Assembly (NCBI RefSeq): GCF_037975245.1 | Contig: NC_092561.1 | Location: forward strand, 7,198,501 to 7,262,500 | Origin: Apostichopus japonicus | Lineage: Eukaryota; Echinodermata; Holothuroidea; Aspidochirotida; Stichopodidae | Direction: 5' to 3' | DNA length: 64,000 nt | Shown here: piece by piece, positions 58,630-64,000 of the stretch | Layout: each line of letters begins with the position of its first letter | How positions within the stretch are numbered: position 1 is the stretch's first letter | Notes under the pieces: generated by a model | Told to the model about the DNA's origin: nothing | Databases searched by the model: none | Seen by the model: only the letters and a program-made list of their open reading frames with translations | Program-made: the position numbers and the translations under genes

Positions 58630-59176
58630 CTGGTTGTAACAAAGAAAGAATCATGTGAACAGCTTAGCAAATAGCCTTAAAAAAATAAAAAATTAAGAAC
58701 CAAGCCATGCTTAGAGCTGAGAGACGATTTGCTCTTTTCACTGATGATCAATCTACAGTAATTCCAAGCAGTACGTCTTTCCTGTTTGCACAAGGTGGTA
58801 TAGGTCGATATTCTAGGATTCCTTACCATGTTTGACCTCAAGATGACCTCAGCACTAAGCCCATTTAGAAGACTGCAATAACCAATCACTCACTAATGGT
58901 TGAATGAGCCAACAGAAAACCACTGCCAAAAATGCCAAAAAAAAAACTATCAGAAAGTTGCTAGCAACTTGGGTCTATTTAAGGCTACTACTTTTTGAGG
59001 CCCATATCCATTGTAATTGTTTGGGTTTTTTGGGTGGGGGGGGGGGTTTTAATTTCAGTGGTGCATGAGAGCATAGGTTTTTATGGCAAACCAATTGTTT
59101 GTTCCTTTCTCAAATTTGAATGATGAGGTAGTAACTAAGTATGCTGTTTCATTTGTTCACATAGCAATAAACTCAC
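58630..59176. other. Intron 5
   Basis: About 550 bases; a poly-G run sits at 59036-59046. No exon. Confidence 0.4.
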
Positions 59177-59314
59177 CAACATTTTCTTCAGTACTACTGT
59201 TTAAAGGCAGTTCACCAGTGTCGTACGGTTCCCAGTCACCGGTTTCCGATTCTTCCTCAAAGTGATCGTCCAGTTCAGGATACGAGGTAGAATAGCCGGT
59301 CAGGTAGACAACAT
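59177..59314 (-). CDS. Constant exon 5: end of NPL domain and first acidic tract
   Basis: A 138-base symmetric phase-1 exon (acceptor TTTTAATTTGCAG, donor GTGAGT) encodes about residues 117-162. It opens with NVVYLTGY, the final beta-strand signature of the nucleoplasmin-like fold (V-x-L-T-G-Y in FKBP39/46-type proteins). It then turns acidic (ELDDHFEEESETGDWE). Joined to exon 4 it completes the domain in frame. Confidence 0.88.
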
Positions 59315-60058
59315 CTGCAAATTAAAATTAGGGTACTTTGTTAATCAGACAGATGATGTGGGGGGGAAATGACATATGATGTTAATGACAGATGATGCGT
59401 GGGGGGGGGGGAATCAGACACATGATGCGGGGAAAAAATTCACAAAGTGGGGAATGAAAAAGTATGGTACATTCTAGAATCTGACTGGCTCATTAGCAAA
59501 CTGTAAAATCCTTGCGTAATGCATATAGACCAATGTTACTTTCTGTTGTCTGCATTTATGTAACTAAAAGGGGGGGGAGGGGTTGGTCATCTTGGAGCAA
59601 CGGATTATCGACATCAATCCATTTCAAGTAACACTTGAAGCCTGAGCAAGTGTCTTCTACGGTGTGAATGCCACAAGAGAAATGATGTGTACCTTATTTT
59701 TACATTTCTAAGATCAATTTGTTCTTTGGAAAGTGATCGTATTGGTAGTAAACGTTGAAACTAAGGGCAAAAATGGAAGTATTGGAAGGACTATTGAGGC
59801 TGACTGAATATGTTCTTACATTACTTGGGACAACAATCTTTTGTTAACCTAAGGGCAGTAGACAATGTCTTTGTAGAATGGAATCTTTGAGACAGCAATC
59901 GTAAACTGGCCTATCTATCATTGCAATTAGGTGATAACAATTCTAGGCCTGCTGGGAATAATTCTGAGAAACTTGGAAATTGTGCCTGCAGCTCAGACCA
60001 CTTCCCTCATCCCACTATCAACATTTCGCTGCAAAAATGTTTTAAACAAGTCACTTAC
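59315..60058. other. Intron 4
   Basis: About 740 bases; short G-rich repeats (GATGATGTGGGGGG-like) recur near 59350-59430. No exon. Confidence 0.4.
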
Positions 60059-60217
60059 TAGTGCCTTGAACACTGAAGGTGACCTTCTCCCTTGGCATTA
60101 GTTTAAGATCAAGGCTCTGTTGGTAGATGACACCATTAGCAAGAGTGCAAAGGAGGTACTCGGATTTTTCGGTCTTCATGATGATGTGGCAAGTAGCTTC
60201 TGTTTTCTCTTCAGCAG
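60059..60217 (-). CDS. Constant exon 4: core of nucleoplasmin-like domain
   Basis: A 159-base symmetric phase-1 exon (acceptor TATACAAACTAG, donor GTAAGT) encodes about residues 64-116. It contains the most diagnostic NPL motifs: SEYLLCTL, then QQSLDLKL, then EKVTFSVQG. In NPL proteins these are consecutive beta-strands of an eight-stranded jelly roll that assembles as a pentamer, and they are shared with FKBP39/46-type proteins and plant HD2 histone deacetylases. Confidence 0.9.
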
Positions 60218-60861
60218 CTAGTTTGTATATAAAGGAAAGAACGTTTTGAGCCTGAATAAAAAGCTAGGGTTGATTTCATTTTTTTCATAGGAGGGAATTT
60301 AAAACACACCACCTGAAACTAAACAACACAACCTTCTTAATTACAGTAATAAAAACATCTCTGTAGAAGGTACAATTATCCAAAACTCCACTGAAAACAG
60401 CAACTATCAATAGATGGTCTATGTCTGAATTTACAACTGTGCGAGACAGTTACAATTACTATTATTCACACAATGTGGCCAAACAAAAGATAAATAACAA
60501 AAAATATAAAAGCAGCTGCTTGTGTTGGGAATAAACTGTTTTACAAGACAGAAACTGCATGACACAAACACATTTTTTTATTACTATATTGCCTAATTGT
60601 GTTTGTATAAAATAAAACAAATTATTTCTCAAAACAAATATTTTCCTTCGATCCTACAAGCCTGTCATAGTGGGCATAGCAAAGGAATGTCTTATTTGCA
60701 CATTTGAAAATTGTTATAGTCTTCATGTAAATAAGCTGCACCATCTTAAGATAAGATAAGAACAAAAAAAGAATAAAAATTCTTAGCCACCTAGTGATTG
60801 TTTAGACTGCAACAAAGTATATTTTAACCTTTAGTGATAATAAATATGACATGATTCTTAC
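60218..60861. other. Intron 3
   Basis: About 640 AT-rich bases; nothing recognised. Confidence 0.4.
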
Positions 60862-60954
60862 CAAAATCCTTCCTACTTTCTAAAGACGCCATGGAGAGAT
60901 GCACCTCATCTCCCATCACCTCTGTATATAACTTTCCTGGCTCAAGGGTCATTC
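60862..60954 (-). CDS. Constant exon 3: N-terminal half of nucleoplasmin-like domain
   Basis: A 93-base symmetric phase-1 exon (acceptor TTATTCTTGTACCAG, donor GTAAGA) encodes about residues 33-63. With the last residues of exon 2 it gives MIWGMTLEPGKLY, followed by EVHLSMASL. This is the F/W-G-x-x-L-x-P-G-K-x-Y opening and the H-(I/L)-S-x-A-x-L strand of NPL domains. Confidence 0.9.
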
Positions 60955-61645
60955 CTGGTACAAGAATAAAGAAACAAAGGGTAACAAAATAACATAAGGA
61001 ATAAAGCATCCAGCATTTCTGATCTCCAAATTTATACCATCTGACTGATGAGAGTCAATTACCAAATATATTAATTAGTACTTGATAAGACTAAGGACTA
61101 AACTTGTATATCTTAAATACATTTGGAGGTATTCCACTCTGCCTATTGTCTCAGATAACGCTGTTGGGTCATGACTCAGAGAGAATGATTTGATGGTAAT
61201 AATTATAATGCTTGTTGAGTCTGAAAAATATATTCAACATTACTCCACTTTCTATCATAGATGTTATATGATTGGTGGCAATTTTTCAATTCTGATAACC
61301 TTTATGAAACAATTATGCTATTTTCTATTCATATAAAAATGCAGGGAAAAAATAGAAATATACTGAATAGCAATTTGATATGAAAAGATGGCCAAACTAC
61401 TGTAGGCACAAGTTGTACAGATGTACAGCAAAAAACCTGTAACTTATTCGTTTTTCAGAAGTCTACAGGAAAAGAGATACAACTACGCATCAACCTTATG
61501 ACTACAAAATATGTATGCTGAATTATTCCCTGTGATTCCCAGTGCTTCAGAATTATGAAGGGCAAAACGAAAAGATGCTGAAGTACTGTAATCCATGTAA
61601 ATTTTAACATAAGGATACATATTGCTGGTACGTAACATTACTTAC
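60955..61645. other. Intron 2
   Basis: About 690 AT-rich bases; nothing recognised. Confidence 0.4.
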
Positions 61646-61705
61646 CCCAAATCATTTTGGTAATTTGTTGCAAGGGCCAATTCACTAAAGCTGATGTATT
61701 TTTTT
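61646..61705 (-). CDS. Constant exon 2: lead into NPL domain
   Basis: A 60-base symmetric phase-1 exon (acceptor TTTATTTTTCAG, donor GTAAGT) encodes about residues 13-32 (starting EKNTSALVNW, ending KMIW). The Met at 61655-61653 is where many NPL proteins begin (M-x-W/F-G), so it is an alternative start if exon 1 is non-coding in some transcripts. Confidence 0.8.
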
Positions 61706-62483
61706 CTGAAAAATAAACAGAGAATGACAATAGGTAAAAAGAAACCTAAAAGGATTATCACTAGGCCTATACAATATCAGGTCAAACAATGAAAATATTT
61801 TGTTTGTCATGGGAAAGCATATTATGATTGCCACTAAAAAAATAATAATTTACTTCAACTGATGAGAAAATTTTGACTGAATTGACTCAACTTCATGTAA
61901 GTTTTTGGAGATCATTTAGTTTTACACCACATTTGAATGTAGGCCTAGATTTGCTTAACTTAACCATGCAGCTGCTGCAACTTAGATGGTCAGTCTAACA
62001 TTGCAATTGTATTTCATATGTTGTGAATTAAAGCTAAGGTAGGCCTGGGTTTTATAGGCAATGCATTTGAATAATTTGTACCATGTGTGGGTAACAAAGC
62101 TTAATGAAATGGCCACCTGCACTATTGCCCAGTGTGGTATGTCGACTTTTCTTCTCAGGCCTCTGTGATATTTGACATTCCAGAAATTATTTGTATGATA
62201 TGTTAACTTAGTTCTGAGATTTTAATTTGTCAGGAGAATGGGACAATACTAGAATTGTAACGTCGTAAGTAACTCCACTGAGGCACGCATGCAGGCAGCC
62301 AAACTAATTTTTGTGTTAGGCTAGTAACATGCATTATCCTACATGTTGAAAAATATGCTAACGCTAGGCTTTTACAAGTAGCACTAGCAATGCCCTGAAC
62401 AAAGGGAGTTGTCCAACATCTGTTAGTCTTTCTCCGATTTAAATTAATCAGTTTCAAAATCGAGAAAGCATAAGACAATATAC
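61706..62483. other. Intron 1
   Basis: About 780 AT-rich bases; nothing recognised. The donor is GTATAT, weaker than the others. Confidence 0.4.
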
Positions 62484-62520
62484 CAACCGTGCGTATCAAA
62501 TTCTGATAGATTCCCGTCAT
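62484..62520 (-). CDS. Constant exon 1: start codon and first 12 residues
   Basis: ATG at 62520-62518 begins MTGIYQNLIRTV and ends in phase 1 at a GTATAT donor. An in-frame TGA directly precedes the ATG, so this is the first possible start on this exon. Phase agrees with exon 2. Evidence is thinner than for the later exons because the peptide is short and the donor weak. The fallback start is the Met in exon 2. Confidence 0.65.
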
Positions 62521-63185
62521 TCAGCTTCTAAAATTGAGGTTCGAATGTAGAAACTCATAAAAAATCTGCCTCATTACCGCCCAGATGCCCCTAAAAATGG
62601 TTGACATCCGGGAACTGCTAACATGACGTAGTTTTTGCATGTGACGTCACTCCAGGGGCACTGCCTTATTTCAAACAAGTGTTGTCAGCACTGCGCTGAA
62701 TTGAGACTGAAGCGAGAGCGTGGCTTAAAGAGAAAGAATCATCCTTTCCATTTAAGTAGACTTTCCGATTCATTTACATTATCGAAATTAACTATGCTTA
62801 TGGCGTATTTTTATGGCGTATTTTTTGGTTATGTAAGGTGGCTTAGATGCAAAATGGTGCTTTCTTTGACTCTGTTGAGGAATTCTCATTCTTTAGTGAA
62901 TGTTTCTTAATTTTTCCTATCGGTTGTTCAAAATATTCATATTTTGTAGAATGCTTGTATTGGCATAAACCACCACAATGATTTCCTCTATAGCTGGCCG
63001 CCACAAGCATCCTATAAAAAAAAAAATTAATTTCAAAATGTTAAACATATATGTAAAAAATATACAGTGTCATGTTTGCGAGTAGCGTGATATTTCTTAT
63101 AAAGTACAGTATGTCATACGCAAACTGACAATAAGAAATATGCAGGAAGTGAACGTGTAATACTTTCCCTATTTTCGAGCCGTGA
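62521..63185. other. 5' flank and presumed promoter region
   Basis: About 660 bases between the hub start codon and the next exon-like feature. Apart from the CRE-like sites I see nothing definite. The 91-codon plus-strand open frame at 62635-62910 has no known motif. Confidence 0.4.
62624..62649. promoter_or_regulatory. CRE palindrome and half-site upstream of the start codon
   Basis: A perfect TGACGTCA (62642-62649) and a TGACGT half-site (62624-62629) lie 104-129 bases upstream of the ATG, a plausible core-promoter position for CREB/ATF-family binding. A second TGACGTCA occurs at about 63264-63271 inside the neighbouring exon, which weakens the case. No TATA box was assigned and the transcription start is unknown. 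Confidence 0.4.
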
Positions 63186-63315
63186 TTACTGCAAATTGAT
63201 CGGTGAAGGCTCATGAAAATCAATCTTCTTGGTGTACTTATGTTCAATAGAGAGCAAGACATGTCTGACGTCATGGTCGGACGAAGGAAAGTATTTCTTC
63301 TTGCACACGGTGCAA
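63186..63315 (-). CDS. Possible terminal exon of a neighbouring gene, C2H2-like motif
   Basis: A canonical acceptor (CTGTCTGTGTTTCAG) leads a 130-base frame in phase 2, unlike the phase-1 hub gene, ending at TAA (63186-63188). It reads CTVCKKKY, then RHVLLSIEHKYTKKIDF. The CxxC plus H-X6-H spacing is closer to U1/matrin-type fingers than to the classical kind. It lies upstream of the hub start on the same strand, so it would be the 3' end of another gene. Confidence 0.5.
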
Positions 63316-64000
63316 CTGAAACACAGACAGTCAAAACACAGTGGCAGGTTGCTCAAGGGCGGCGGAAGCACTTTTAATCTGGGGGGGGGGGCACCAACGT
63401 CGAAGGGCACTTTGCAGAAATTCGATTGGACTGATGCAGCCTGATATTTAGTACCCTTTATAACTCTTATTGTATTATCTTATTTGCGTATACACATCAC
63501 TCCATCAACGCCACCCCCTCCCGCCCTCAAGGAAACAATGCATACTAGCACTGCAATATCTAATGTGCAAAATGGGAAACAAGGAAAAAGACAAAATGAG
63601 GTGAAATCATTATAAAGTCCAAGTCCCTGCACACGCGATCGATACATGCATGAAAGCAATGAAATATGTCAAAATACTAAAAGAAAAATATGTGTTTTTC
63701 AATGGTTAAACTGATATTATTATGGTCATTATTATTGTAACGACTTTCCCAATAATTATAACCAATTTGGAAGGGTTACAACACGTAGCGCGCGAAAAAT
63801 TTTGGTAATATTTTTCGGGCAAGTCGTTACACCGCCCCAAATCAAATTGGGCTCCTACGCCTGTGGTAGTAAACATTTAAAACTTCCCGAAATATTTCAT
63901 TCTACGTGGGTTTCGCGTGGAAAACTCTTTTTTTATTTAGAAATTTTTATGTAGAAAAGGGCACATTTTTAACCTGAGGAAAAGTGGGGGGCACGTGCCC
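63316..64000. other. Right-edge sequence
   Basis: No exon was recognised. It has a poly-G run near 63381-63390 and a short inverted repeat (63737-63830), listed separately. Confidence 0.4.
63737..63830. repeat. Short inverted repeat, 10-bp perfect arms
   Basis: GTAACGACTT (63737-63746) and AAGTCGTTAC (63821-63830) bound a 94-bp segment with a GCGCGC core. It could be a small MITE or chance. Confidence 0.5.

Larger units (their letters stand above)
58..62520 (-). other. Gene span: NPL-domain hub with at least 25 alternative zinc-finger 3' exons
   Basis: One transcription unit is inferred from eight constant exons (62520-55715) followed by 25 phase-matched zinc-finger exons on the same strand, each with its own acceptor and stop. 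The constant part supplies an oligomerisation (NPL), acidic and Gln-rich body. Each terminal exon supplies a different DNA-binding C-terminus. Predicted isoforms are about 530-630 residues. No donor and no second acceptor are needed inside any V exon, so mutually exclusive splicing with alternative polyadenylation is the simplest model. Trans-splicing, as reported for mod(mdg4), cannot be excluded. The left end is cut by the window and further exons are likely. Confidence 0.85.

Noticed and set aside
62635-62910. Divergent plus-strand gene at the hub promoter
   Set aside because: The 91-codon frame has no recognisable domain or downstream exon.
1-64000. CRISPR arrays, bacterial operons, rRNA
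   Set aside because: The repeats lack spacer structure, and introns and SINEs show that the DNA is eukaryotic nuclear.

Overview
The window is eukaryotic nuclear DNA. It is AT-rich, has canonical GT-AG introns and strong pyrimidine tracts, and carries tRNA-derived SINEs, non-LTR retrotransposon remnants, hAT-like miniature elements, minisatellites and many long poly-G/poly-C runs. It looks like a marine invertebrate, perhaps an echinoderm or another non-vertebrate deuterostome. That placement is inference from overall style, because no species-diagnostic gene is present.

Nearly the whole window is one minus-strand gene, transcribed from about 62.5 kb toward coordinate 1. Eight constant exons (62520 down to 55715) encode about 460 residues: a nucleoplasmin-like (NPL) oligomerisation domain (about residues 30-124), a long acidic region, a Gln-rich segment with an AT-hook-like RGRP core, and a Gln/Ser/Gly-rich tail. 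The last constant exon ends in a strong GTAAGT donor. After about 8 kb without a recognisable exon come at least 25 separate exons between 47671 and 58. Each has its own acceptor, two or three zinc fingers and its own stop codon. All 25 begin in phase 1, matching the phase-1 donor of the last constant exon, so each can serve as an alternative 3' terminal exon. I number them V1 (47.4 kb, nearest the hub) to V25 (0.06 kb). The most distal one lies 58 bases from the window edge, so more may exist outside.

The organisation recalls Drosophila lola and mod(mdg4), where a common BTB domain is joined to many alternative zinc-finger C-termini. Here the shared oligomerisation module is an NPL (normally pentamer-forming) domain. 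Neighbouring V exons are the most similar to each other, so the array grew by tandem duplication. Finger 1 is conserved (often with Trp at helix position 2), finger 2 varies at the predicted base-contact positions, and the last finger is a C2HC variant in 18 of 25 exons. The array also shows turnover: one exon disrupted by an insertion (about 13 kb), one with a frameshifted third finger (V17), and one whose third finger has been tandemly copied downstream of the stop (V11).

The space between exons holds repeats: two hAT-like elements with 8-bp target duplications, a nested-palindrome element, SINEs, LINE fragments, 17-, 21-, 36- and 137-bp tandem arrays, and several dispersed duplications. 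At the right edge a short exon with a C2H2-like motif (63186-63315) may be the 3' end of a neighbouring gene. All exon calls come from reading splice sites, phase and motifs; no transcript data were available.
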